The notes under the pieces: model-generated | What the model saw: the letters and a program-made list of their open reading frames with translations, nothing else | Database searches by the model: none | Told to the model about the DNA's origin: nothing | Part shown: positions 1 to 6,142 of the stretch, one piece after another | Layout: each line of letters opens with the position of its first letter | Position numbering within the stretch: position 1 is the first letter of the stretch | Made by a program: the position numbers and the translations under genes | Origin: an uncultured Selenomonas sp. | GTDB lineage: Bacteria > Bacillota > Negativicutes > Selenomonadales > Selenomonadaceae | Reading direction: 5' to 3' | DNA length: 7,653 nt | Assembly (NCBI GenBank): GCA_938045435.1 | Contig: CALIBA010000057.1 | Coordinates: 1-7,653, forward strand

Positions 1-118
1 GAAGGCAAGTGCGTTTGCGGCCCTCAGCGTTACGCGGAAAGGAACGCAAATGTCCTATCCGACGCCAGATGAATTGGCTGATTTTCTCAAAAAGAATCCT
101 CAGCCTCAAATTTCGTGA
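1..118 (+). CDS. Ribokinase/PfkB-family sugar kinase, C-terminal fragment
   Basis: Only the last 38 residues are present, read from base 2 to the TGA at 116-118; the gene starts before the window. The fragment contains ASAFAALSVTRKGTQMSYP followed by a short acidic helix (TPDELADFL). This matches the end of ribokinases, where an A-A-x-A-L-S-V-T-R-x-G-A stretch is followed by P-T-x-x-E-V-x-x-F-L. The family transfers phosphate from ATP to a sugar hydroxyl in the cytoplasm, and ribokinase itself makes ribose 5-phosphate. The substrate cannot be told from the tail, because the catalytic Asp and anion hole lie upstream of the window. It lies on the same strand as the sugar operon, and no terminator is visible between them, so it could be the kinase of that pathway. 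A separate promoter does follow, so it may instead belong to an upstream unit. Confidence 0.8.
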   Translation, partial: KASAFAALSVTRKGTQMSYPTPDELADFLKKNPQPQIS

Positions 119-149
119 TAAAAACGATATTCATAAGAACAACATTATA

Positions 150-178
150 TTGACAATTCTAAAAAAAATAAATAAACT
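150..178 (+). promoter_or_regulatory. Sigma-70 type promoter of the regulator/sugar operon
   Basis: A perfect -35 box TTGACA (150-155) is followed after exactly 17 bp by TAAACT (173-178), which matches 4 of 6 bases of the TATAAT consensus. The spacer is very A-rich. The predicted transcription start is near 185, inside the operator palindrome, and gives a leader of about 100 bases before the regulator gene. No other promoter of similar quality was seen between here and the terminator at 7159, so this probably drives the whole operon. Confidence 0.65.
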
Positions 179-183
179 AAAGC

Positions 184-197
184 TGTAATCGGTTACA
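184..197 (+). promoter_or_regulatory. LacI-family operator (also matches the cre consensus)
   Basis: The 14-base near-palindrome TGTAATCGGTTACA has arms TGTAA/TTACA around a central CG, the standard layout for LacI-family operators. It starts six bases after the -10 box and so covers the expected transcription start, where bound repressor would block initiation. The regulator encoded just downstream is the simplest ligand for it. The site also fits the CcpA cre consensus TGWAANCGNTNWCA, so catabolite control by a CcpA-like protein is an alternative or an addition. Confidence 0.7.
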
Positions 198-285
198 AAT
201 TTTATGGATCCCCTGTGTATATTTTCGATGTGTAGCAAGATTACCATCCAAAAGTGTCCGGGATTTCCTAAAAGGAGCCGCAGCG

Positions 286-1326
286 ATGAGTGTTAATATC
301 TATGATGTTGCCCGATGCGCAAAAGTTTCCTCGGCAACGGTATCGCGTGTATTGAACGGCAGTCCCCACGTCAGCGAAGCAACGCGAAAGCGGGTCATGC
401 GGATCATTGCAGAACTGGACTATACACCGAATGCCCTGGCAAGAAAACTCAGTACAGGGAACACAGGGAATATTGGCTTTCTGATTCCTGACATAGAGAA
501 TCCTTTTTTCTCGCAACTATTGCGCGGGATTACAAATGCAGCTGATGAAAGTGGTTACAATATTTTTTTATATGGAACAGATGACAGCATTGAAAAAGAA
601 CACCGCTTTTTTGATTCTGTAAAAACAGAACGTCTTTCTGGTGTTCTTGTCATTCCGGCAGATGCCGAGAATGAAGAAACGTGCAAACGTCTCCTTGCAC
701 TCGAGGCGGCCGGCCTACCGGTTGTCCTCATTGACCGCAGTCTAAAACATGGTCGGTTCGATGGTGTGTTTACAGAGGATTTTCGTGGTGCGATGGATGC
801 AGTCGAATGTCTGCTCCGCGAAGGACATCGCCGTATTGCCACCATTCGCGGACCAGAGAACTCTCGTCCGGGCAATGAACGTTGGCTTGGATATTTAGCC
901 GCATTTTCAAAATGGGATATAAAGCCGGATATGCGATATGCCGCACAGGGAGATTTTCATCAAGAGCGTGCCTATGCGGTCATGCATCAGATTATGGAAC
1001 AGGAACAGCCGCCCACTGCTGTGTTCGCAGCAAATAATATGACGGCGCTCGGATGTCTTCGTTATTTCAGAGAAAACGGGATGAGGATTGGGAAAGACGT
1101 TTCCATGATTGGCTTTGATGAGATTGAAATGCTCCACTACGGGGGTATTTCACTCAGCGTTGTGGATCGGGATGTCTATCAGATGGGGCGGGATGCAATC
1201 CATCTTCTTACTCGGCGAATCAAGACTGCTGATGGAAAGATAGCGGAAGAACCCGTCCGCCATGAGATCTTTTTACCGACACGGCTGATCCTGCGCGGGT
1301 CTGAAAAGTGGAGAGGAGAATCCTAA
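286..1326 (+). CDS. LacI-family transcriptional regulator
   Basis: A 346-residue protein, normal length for LacI/RbsR/CcpA-type regulators. Residues 4-25 form the N-terminal helix-turn-helix (YDVARCAKVSSATVSRVLNG). Residues 46-58 hold the hinge (YTPNALARKLSTG), whose leucine normally inserts into the central CG of the operator. From about residue 60 (GNIGFLIPDIENPFFSQLLRGI) to the end there is a periplasmic-binding-protein-like effector domain, with the typical VSMIGFDEIEM segment near residue 270. ATG 286 is chosen because AAAGGAG at 271-277 lies 8 bases upstream and the helix-turn-helix begins immediately. The gene is first in the operon, behind a promoter and a matching operator, so it probably represses itself and the downstream transport and catabolic genes. 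The inducer is presumably the imported sugar or a phosphorylated derivative. The recognition helix (S-A-T) resembles that of CcpA (M-A-T), but the downstream gene context favours a local sugar repressor. Confidence 0.93.
   Translation: MSVNIYDVARCAKVSSATVSRVLNGSPHVSEATRKRVMRIIAELDYTPNALARKLSTGNTGNIGFLIPDIENPFFSQLLRGITNAADESGYNIFLYGTDDSIEKEHRFFDSVKTERLSGVLVIPADAENEETCKRLLALEAAGLPVVLIDRSLKHGRFDGVFTEDFRGAMDAVECLLREGHRRIATIRGPENSRPGNERWLGYLAAFSKWDIKPDMRYAAQGDFHQERAYAVMHQIMEQEQPPTAVFAANNMTALGCLRYFRENGMRIGKDVSMIGFDEIEMLHYGGISLSVVDRDVYQMGRDAIHLLTRRIKTADGKIAEEPVRHEIFLPTRLILRGSEKWRGES
1311..1320 (+). promoter_or_regulatory. Ribosome binding site deciding the isomerase start
   Basis: AGGAG at 1314-1318 lies inside the end of the regulator gene, 10 bases before ATG 1329. 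An in-frame GTG at 1308 lies upstream of this site and has no binding site of its own, so ATG 1329 is preferred. Only two bases separate the regulator stop codon from this start, which implies translational coupling. Confidence 0.7.
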
Positions 1327-1328
1327 CA

Positions 1329-1892
1329 ATGAAAAGCTATGAGACGCTTTATCGTACGATACTTCTTGAGCACGAGAAAGTTTTTGCAGCACAGGACATC
1401 AAAGAGCTTGACGCTGCGATGGAGGAAATCGCCTCTGCCAACCGCATATTTGTCACCGGTGCAGGGCGTGAGGGAATTGCAGCGCGCAGTTTTTCTATGC
1501 GGCTCATGCATCTTGGCAAGGAGGTGCATTGGTTTTGGGATGATACGACGCCCGGAATGAAGTCAGGTGATCTCTTTATCGCGATCAATGGCTCCGGATG
1601 CATCGGTCATATTGATTATCTGCTGGACCAGTCCGGACGTACCGGCGCTCGACGTCTTGTCATCACAGGTGCACCGAATGAGCGTACGCCGTTAGAAGCG
1701 GAAACCTGTCTCTTTGTTCCTGCGATGGTATATAAAGGGAAGGATTCGCGTACCATTCCATCCACTCAGCCAATGGGGAATCTCTTTGAACAGCATCTGT
1801 TCCTTCTCTTTGATCTTCTTGCAATGATGCTGACGGATCGCCTTCGTGAGACATACGAAACGATGGAGGCTCGTCATCGCAACATTGAATAA
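1329..1892 (+). CDS. SIS-domain sugar-phosphate isomerase, 6-phospho-3-hexuloisomerase (HxlB/PHI)-like
   Basis: A 187-residue cytoplasmic protein consisting of one SIS (sugar isomerase) domain, the usual size of 6-phospho-3-hexuloisomerase, which interconverts D-arabino-3-hexulose 6-phosphate and fructose 6-phosphate. Family matches seen: RIFVTGAGREGIAARSFSMR at 39-58 followed by LMHLG (59-63), GDLFIAINGSG at 80-90, the very characteristic QPMGNLFEQ at 147-155, and the C-terminal RHRNIE at 182-187 (compare HHANLE in B. subtilis HxlB). Two features are odd. The phosphate-binding loop that normally reads SGSGET reads NGSGCIG here (87-93), and the usual GETTTP reads DDTTP (71-75). No hexulose-6-phosphate synthase gene (HxlA), the usual partner in formaldehyde fixation, is in the window. 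The neighbours are a mutarotase and a sugar ABC transporter. The protein may therefore isomerise a different ketose or aldose phosphate derived from the imported sugar. The family is secure; the substrate is not. Confidence 0.85.
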   Translation: MKSYETLYRTILLEHEKVFAAQDIKELDAAMEEIASANRIFVTGAGREGIAARSFSMRLMHLGKEVHWFWDDTTPGMKSGDLFIAINGSGCIGHIDYLLDQSGRTGARRLVITGAPNERTPLEAETCLFVPAMVYKGKDSRTIPSTQPMGNLFEQHLFLLFDLLAMMLTDRLRETYETMEARHRNIE

Positions 1893-1936
1893 TAAAATCG
1901 TGTAGTATTCTTTCACATCCATGAGCAGATATTGGA

Positions 1937-1943
1937 TTGGAGG
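1937..1943 (+). promoter_or_regulatory. Ribosome binding site deciding the mutarotase start
   Basis: TTGGAGG with core GGAGG (1939-1943) sits 8 bases before ATG 1952. A longer reading frame could begin at the TTG at 1937, but that codon is part of the binding site itself. Family members begin with M-L-K, as the ATG 1952 product does. Confidence 0.75.
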
Positions 1944-1951
1944 CAATTATC

Positions 1952-2398
1952 ATGTTAAAAGGTATTCCAAAGTGTATCAGTCCGGATCTTTTAAAGGCAC
2001 TTGCGGATATGGGACATGGTGATCTCGTCGTGATTGCGGATGATTTCTATCCGGCTGTATCCATGGCAAAGAACGGTATTACAATCAATGCCGATGGCAT
2101 TGGTGCTGCAGAGATGCTGGACGGCATCCTGAAGCTTATGCCGCTTGATACCGAGTATGAAAAGCATCCTGTGTTGATCATGGATGTGATGGATGAAATG
2201 CGCGAGAAGATTGGTCGCCCAAAGGTGTGGGATGATTTTATTGCTGCTGTCAAGGAAAACGTGCATGAAGGCGAGGACTGTGTTGGATTTATTGACCGCT
2301 TTAGCTTCTATGATAAAGCAAAGACTGCTTTTGTAACAATCTCCACAGGGGAGCGCCAGCCTTACGGTTGTGTGATTCTCCAAAAAGGTGTTATGTAG
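1952..2398 (+). CDS. RbsD/FucU-family sugar mutarotase (FucU-type)
   Basis: A 148-residue protein, close to the length of L-fucose mutarotase FucU. The family catalyses exchange between sugar anomers or ring forms in the cytoplasm so that the next enzyme receives the form it accepts. The N-terminus MLKGIPKCISPDLLKALADM runs into GHGD (21-24), whose His22 is the expected catalytic residue. The C-terminal block RFSFYDKAKTAF (116-127) and TGERQPYGCVILQKGV (132-147) matches the FucU pattern RFxFYxxAxxAF and TGExxxYGxxxLxKG. The resemblance is to FucU rather than the shorter RbsD. No fucose isomerase or fuculokinase gene is in the window, so the substrate need not be fucose. It lies 59 bases after the isomerase gene and 51 before the binding-protein gene. 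The middle of the protein (66-105) is the least recognisable part. Confidence 0.88.
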   Translation: MLKGIPKCISPDLLKALADMGHGDLVVIADDFYPAVSMAKNGITINADGIGAAEMLDGILKLMPLDTEYEKHPVLIMDVMDEMREKIGRPKVWDDFIAAVKENVHEGEDCVGFIDRFSFYDKAKTAFVTISTGERQPYGCVILQKGVM

Positions 2399-2422
2399 GG
2401 AAATACGATTTTCGTACTTCCT
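2398..2422 (+). other. Intercistronic hairpin between mutarotase and binding-protein genes
   Basis: Left arm GAAATACGA (2400-2408) and right arm TCGTACTTC (2412-2420) pair with one mismatch (A2403 with C2417) around a TTT loop. Flanking bases extend the stem by one G-C pair and one G-U pair. It begins at the last base of the mutarotase stop codon and ends 12 bases before the strong ribosome binding site of the next gene. It lacks a following T run, so it is unlikely to be a full terminator. It could act as an RNA processing or stability element, or as a protein-binding palindrome. Confidence 0.45.
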
Positions 2423-2449
2423 GGTGAATAAAGCAAGGAGGATTTTATC

Positions 2450-3535
2450 ATGAACATGAAGAAGAAACTCTTGGCAGTGGCTCTCGGGGTCACCTGCTGC
2501 CTGTCCTTTGCCGGGTGCGGCGGGGATGGCGAAAAGCAGGCCTCCTCGACGGACAAGGCATCCGTTGCGCGTGTTGTTGAGACGACAGATGTTGCAACGA
2601 AGGGCGAGAAAAAAGACTGGAAGATCGCTGTCGTTGTTAAGGATTCCTCCAACGGATGGTTTGCCCGTATGGAGGAAGGCGTAAAGCAGTATGCTGCCGA
2701 CACCGGGATCAACGCCTACCAGAAAGGTCCTGCGGCAACCGATGCAGCGCAGCAAGTTCAGGTCATCCAGGATGTTATCAACCAGGGCATCAATGCGCTG
2801 TGTGTGGTTCCGGTTGACCCCGCCGCCTGTGATCCTGTTCTCAAGGAAGCGCGTGACAAAGGAATTCTCGTTATCACCCACGAGGGATCGACCTGCAAAA
2901 ATGCGGACTATGATCTTGAGGCATTTAACAATGCCGGATACGGCGCATTCATCATGGACAAGCTGCAGGAGGCAATGGGTGGCAAGGGCATCTATACGAC
3001 GATGGTTGCTCATTTGACCAATGCTTCACAGAACGAGTGGGCAAACGGCGCTGTTGCACAGCAGATGGCAAAATATCCCGATGTGAAGCTGCTCGATACC
3101 CCGAAGCGTGTTGAGTCTGAGAACAACTCTGAAAAGGCATATCAGGTTGCCAAGGAAGTCATCAAGGCTCATCCGGAGGTAACTGGTTTTGTCGGAACGA
3201 GCTCCATGGATACGCCGGGGATTGCGCGTGCGATCAATGAGCTTGGTCTGAAGGGCAAGGTCTTCGTTGTCGGAACAGGTATGCCGAATGAGTGCCGTAC
3301 GCTGATCAAGGACGGTTCGCTCTCCTATATCACTCTTTGGGATCCGGCCGAGGCTGGCTACGCAATGTGCGTGCTTGCACGTCAGATCCTTGAGGGAAAA
3401 ACCCCGCAGGACGGCATGGATCTCGGACTGAAGTCATACAGCAAACTCCAGGTTAGCCCCGAGAATCCGCGGCTCTTTATGGGTGCAGGATGGATTGCAA
3501 TCAACAAGGATAATGTAGATAACTACAATTTCTGA
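2450..3535 (+). CDS. Sugar ABC transporter substrate-binding lipoprotein (LsrB/RhaS-like, PBP type 1)
   Basis: A 361-residue exported protein. Residues 1-22 form a lipoprotein signal peptide: a KKK charged start, a hydrophobic core, then FAGC with Cys23 as the lipidated residue (Phe at -3 is less usual than Leu). A Ser/Asp/Lys-rich linker runs to about residue 56. The mature domain begins DWKIAVVVKDSSNGWFARME, a type 1 sugar-binding fold, with further landmarks at ALCVVPVDPAACDP (116-129), NASQNEW (191-197), GFVGTSSMDTPG (246-257) and a final NKDNVDNYNF. The overall pattern resembles the AI-2 binding protein LsrB and rhamnose-binding RhaS. AAGGAGG (2435-2441) lies 8 bases before ATG 2450. It would deliver its sugar to the permease pair encoded downstream. 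Hairpins on both sides of the gene suggest it is made in excess over the membrane components. The ligand is unknown; most LsrB contact residues for AI-2 are not kept. Confidence 0.92.
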   Translation: MNMKKKLLAVALGVTCCLSFAGCGGDGEKQASSTDKASVARVVETTDVATKGEKKDWKIAVVVKDSSNGWFARMEEGVKQYAADTGINAYQKGPAATDAAQQVQVIQDVINQGINALCVVPVDPAACDPVLKEARDKGILVITHEGSTCKNADYDLEAFNNAGYGAFIMDKLQEAMGGKGIYTTMVAHLTNASQNEWANGAVAQQMAKYPDVKLLDTPKRVESENNSEKAYQVAKEVIKAHPEVTGFVGTSSMDTPGIARAINELGLKGKVFVVGTGMPNECRTLIKDGSLSYITLWDPAEAGYAMCVLARQILEGKTPQDGMDLGLKSYSKLQVSPENPRLFMGAGWIAINKDNVDNYNF

Positions 3536-3553
3536 TGTTTAGGATGTTCCGGT

Positions 3554-3590
3554 AAAAGCGCGGCAGTCCATGGCAGGCTTCTGCGCTTTT
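3554..3590 (+). other. Stem-loop (possible attenuator) after the binding-protein gene
   Basis: AAAAGCGC at 3554-3561 is perfectly complementary to GCGCTTTT at 3583-3590. Adding one G-U and one G-C pair gives a 10-bp stem with a 17-base loop. It starts 18 bases after the binding-protein stop codon and sits in the 91-base gap before the ATPase gene. The four T residues at its 3' end are part of the stem and no longer T run follows, so termination would be partial at most. Such structures between a binding-protein gene and its membrane-component genes are a known way to give high binding-protein and low transporter expression. That role is inferred here. Confidence 0.6.
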
Positions 3591-3611
3591 GCTGTATTTG
3601 CTACATGTTGG

Positions 3612-3618
3612 AAGGAGG
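3612..3618 (+). promoter_or_regulatory. Strong ribosome binding site for a TTG start
   Basis: A consensus AAGGAGG lies 8 bases before TTG 3627. It decides the ATPase start: the upstream in-frame ATG at 3570 lies in the hairpin loop, has no binding site, and would add 19 residues not expected in this family. Confidence 0.85.
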
Positions 3619-3626
3619 AACGGAAT

Positions 3627-5129
3627 TTGTCTGACTACATTTTGAGGGCGACAGGTATTAAGAAATACTTTGGCGGCGTCAAGGCCCTTGACGGCGTAAA
3701 TCTCTCTATACGAAAGGGAGAAATTCACTGCCTCGCAGGGGAGAATGGCTGCGGAAAGTCGACCATTATCAATATTATTTCTGGATTTTATACACCGGAT
3801 GCCGGCACACTAGAAATTGACGGAAAAGAATTTGACCGAATGACCCCACAAACAGCAATTACCAGCGGAATTCAGGTCATTTATCAGGATTTGTCCCTCT
3901 TTCCTAATTTAACTGTTCAGGAAAATCTTGCGCTGAATATGGAGGTTGCATCTGGCCGTAAATTTGTGAATAAGGCGCGCATGAAGGAAACTGCTCTTGC
4001 GGCACTTTCCAAAATCAATCTGACGCTGGATCTGGATGAGCTTGTGGAAAATCTCACCTTTGGCATGCGGCAGATGATTGCGATCAGCCGGGCACTCCTC
4101 AATGATGCTCGTTTGATTATTATGGATGAGCCGACCACCGGTTTGACCAAAAAGGAAGTGGAAACTCTCTTTCGACTCATCCGAGAGCTGCAGTCGCGTG
4201 GCATTGCTGTCCTGTTTGTCTCGCATAAACTGGATGAGGTGTTTGAGATCGCTGAACGCTTCACGATTTTCCGCAGCGGACATAATGTTGCGGAAGGAAA
4301 TACAAAAGATCTCAATCAGGATAAATTCACCTACTATATGACCGGCCGCGAGATTGTTACGCAGAGTTTCTCTTATGAAGAGAAGAATGCGCCTACCGTT
4401 CTTGAGGTAAAGGACCTATGCCTTGAAAATGGTTTCAAAAATGTAAGCTTTCATTTAAAAAAAGGGGAAATCGTAGGAGTTACAGGCCTTTTAGGATCTG
4501 GTCGAACAGAACTTGCTGAGGCACTCTTTGGATGTCATCAGGCGCAGAGCGGTGACATTTGCATCAATGGAAAGTCTGTACAGATTACATGCATTCATGA
4601 TGCCATAGAAAACGGCATTGGATATTTGCCGCCGGACCGCGTTACGGAGGGGCTGTTTCTGAGTCAACCGATTTCGGATAATATCTCTACCGAAAAATGG
4701 AGCGAATATGCAAATGTATTTGGAGCAGTCGATCGACGTAGGATCGATGAGATGGCCCATCATTGGAAAAAGGAGCTCTCTATTGCTCTACATGATGTTG
4801 AGGATCCAGTTGGAACACTTTCGGGCGGCAATCAGCAGAAATGTGTGCTTGCAAAATGGCTTGCGATTGATCTGAATGTACTGATTCTAAATGGACCCAC
4901 CGTAGGCGTGGATATTGGCGCTAAGTTCGATATTTATGAACGTGTCCGAAAGCTCGCAAGAGAGGGCCTTACAGTCCTTATCATCTCCGATGATCTGCCG
5001 GAGGTTCTGATCAACTGCAATCGGGTGATGGTCATGCGTCAGGGGCGGCTTGCTGCATCTCTCTCTACAGAGAATCTTGAAGAGAGTACCCTTGCGGAGC
5101 TTGCTCACCAAGGAGGGAATGTCGCATGA
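3627..5129 (+). CDS. Sugar ABC transporter ATP-binding protein, two fused nucleotide-binding domains (RbsA/MglA type)
   Basis: A 500-residue peripheral membrane ATPase that powers monosaccharide import, with two ABC domains in one chain. Domain 1: Walker A GENGCGKST (38-46), Q-loop Gln87, signature LTFGMRQ (143-149), Walker B MDEP (166-169) and H-loop His200. Domain 2: degenerate Walker A GLLGSGRTE (287-295), signature LSGGNQQ (398-404) and altered Walker B LNGPTVGVD (421-429). The degenerate second Walker A and first signature are usual in this family. The Asn422-Gly423 pair replaces the usual Asp-Glu and is notable. The canonical site (Walker A and B of domain 1 with the signature of domain 2) looks intact, so the protein should be active with one hydrolytic site. 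Translation is assigned to TTG 3627 because of the well-placed AAGGAGG, giving the normal N-terminus YILRATGIKKYFGGVKALDG. Its stop overlaps the first permease start (ATGA), implying coupled translation. Confidence 0.92.
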   Translation: MSDYILRATGIKKYFGGVKALDGVNLSIRKGEIHCLAGENGCGKSTIINIISGFYTPDAGTLEIDGKEFDRMTPQTAITSGIQVIYQDLSLFPNLTVQENLALNMEVASGRKFVNKARMKETALAALSKINLTLDLDELVENLTFGMRQMIAISRALLNDARLIIMDEPTTGLTKKEVETLFRLIRELQSRGIAVLFVSHKLDEVFEIAERFTIFRSGHNVAEGNTKDLNQDKFTYYMTGREIVTQSFSYEEKNAPTVLEVKDLCLENGFKNVSFHLKKGEIVGVTGLLGSGRTELAEALFGCHQAQSGDICINGKSVQITCIHDAIENGIGYLPPDRVTEGLFLSQPISDNISTEKWSEYANVFGAVDRRRIDEMAHHWKKELSIALHDVEDPVGTLSGGNQQKCVLAKWLAIDLNVLILNGPTVGVDIGAKFDIYERVRKLAREGLTVLIISDDLPEVLINCNRVMVMRQGRLAASLSTENLEESTLAELAHQGGNVA

Positions 5130-6142
5130 AAAAGAGAATTTTTACATCGGCCGAATTTTATGTAGGCCTTGTATTGCTGTTCCTCTGCTTTATGATCCAG
5201 GCAAAAAGCGGCCAGTTTTTTACGGGAAATAATGCTGTGGATATTCTGCGCGCCTTCTCTGTACCGGCAATGTTCTGTATCGGTGAGATGTTTGTCATCA
5301 TCACGGGTGGGGTTGACGTTTCCTTCCCAGCCATTGCATCCATGTCGATGTTTATTGTCTGTTCGCGTATGGAGCAAGTGACAGATAATCCGCTCCTCTT
5401 TTTTGCGGCGGCAATGCTTATTGGTCTTGCAGTCGGTCTTGTTAACGGGTATATTATTGCCAGATTCCGTTTTCCGGCACTGATTGTCACACTTGGGACA
5501 AGTAGTATTTGCTTCGGCATCATGCAGGGAGTCTTCAAGTCGCGAGAGTATCCGCTTTGCGCACCTCTTTATGAACTTGGACAAATGAAACTGTTTTCTG
5601 TAACAAATTCGGCCTCGGGTCTGACTTCGGATATGCCTATCGGGATTATTCTCACGATACTTTTGATTTTTGTGGGCTGGTTCATTTTAAACCGTACCAT
5701 GCTTGGCCGAGGCATTTATGCGATCGGCGGGGATGAAAAAGCTGCACAGCGTGCCGGATTTCAAGTTTTTAAGACGATTGTGTTCATCTATGCGTTTTCA
5801 GGATGTATGGCGGGACTCATTGGTGTTCTGCGCTCTACTATGCTCCTTGCGGTCCACCCGAACAATCTTGAGGGACTTGAGCTGACAGTTATTGCGGCCT
5901 GTGTGTTGGGAGGTGTCCGTATGGAGGGTGGAAAGGGAACTATATGGGGCGCACTCCTGGGGATGGCTCTCCTTACTGTAATGGACAACAGCCTGATTCT
6001 CCTTGATATTTCAACGACGTGGCAAAAAGTATTTACAGGGGCCGTCATCATTATAGGAACTGCTGTTTCGGCGCTACAAATGAAACGGAATAGCAGAAAA
6101 CTTACAGTTCAAGTATCTGATATGGAAGGAGGAAAGCAATAA
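5126..6142 (+). CDS. Sugar ABC transporter permease, RbsC-type (first of a pair)
   Basis: A 338-residue integral membrane protein of the ribose/AI-2/rhamnose branched permease family. The chain is strongly hydrophobic, with eight or more likely transmembrane segments, for example near 11-26, 40-60, 87-110, 166-187 and 214-236. Family landmarks are ITGGVDVS at 59-66 (compare TGGIDLS in RbsC) and the cytoplasmic loop AIGGDEKAAQRAGF at 199-212, which contacts the ATPase. AAGGAGG at 5110-5116 lies 9 bases before ATG 5126. The start overlaps the ATPase stop by four bases. It very likely forms a heterodimeric channel with the following permease, as LsrC/LsrD and RhaP/RhaQ do. The C-terminus ends in a short charged tail after residue 315. 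Confidence 0.92.
   Translation: MKKRIFTSAEFYVGLVLLFLCFMIQAKSGQFFTGNNAVDILRAFSVPAMFCIGEMFVIITGGVDVSFPAIASMSMFIVCSRMEQVTDNPLLFFAAAMLIGLAVGLVNGYIIARFRFPALIVTLGTSSICFGIMQGVFKSREYPLCAPLYELGQMKLFSVTNSASGLTSDMPIGIILTILLIFVGWFILNRTMLGRGIYAIGGDEKAAQRAGFQVFKTIVFIYAFSGCMAGLIGVLRSTMLLAVHPNNLEGLELTVIAACVLGGVRMEGGKGTIWGALLGMALLTVMDNSLILLDISTTWQKVFTGAVIIIGTAVSALQMKRNSRKLTVQVSDMEGGKQ

Noticed and set aside
1308..1328. GTG start giving the isomerase seven extra residues
   Set aside because: It lies upstream of its own would-be ribosome binding site and overlaps the regulator; ATG 1329 is correctly spaced.
1885..1908. Possible internal promoter before the mutarotase gene (TTGAAT and TAGTAT)
   Set aside because: The two boxes are only 12 bp apart, too close for a normal promoter.
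1329..2398. Ribulose monophosphate (formaldehyde fixation) operon
   Set aside because: Only an HxlB-like gene is present; no HxlA synthase is in the window, and the neighbours are transport and mutarotase genes.
1991..3013. Long antisense reading frame of about 340 codons on the - strand
   Set aside because: It lies opposite the mutarotase and binding-protein genes, resembles no protein family, and is explained by the codon pattern of those genes. No minus-strand promoter or ribosome binding site was seen.
3570..3626. Longer ATPase starting at ATG 3570
   Set aside because: The start lies in a hairpin loop without a ribosome binding site, and the extra residues are not typical of the family.
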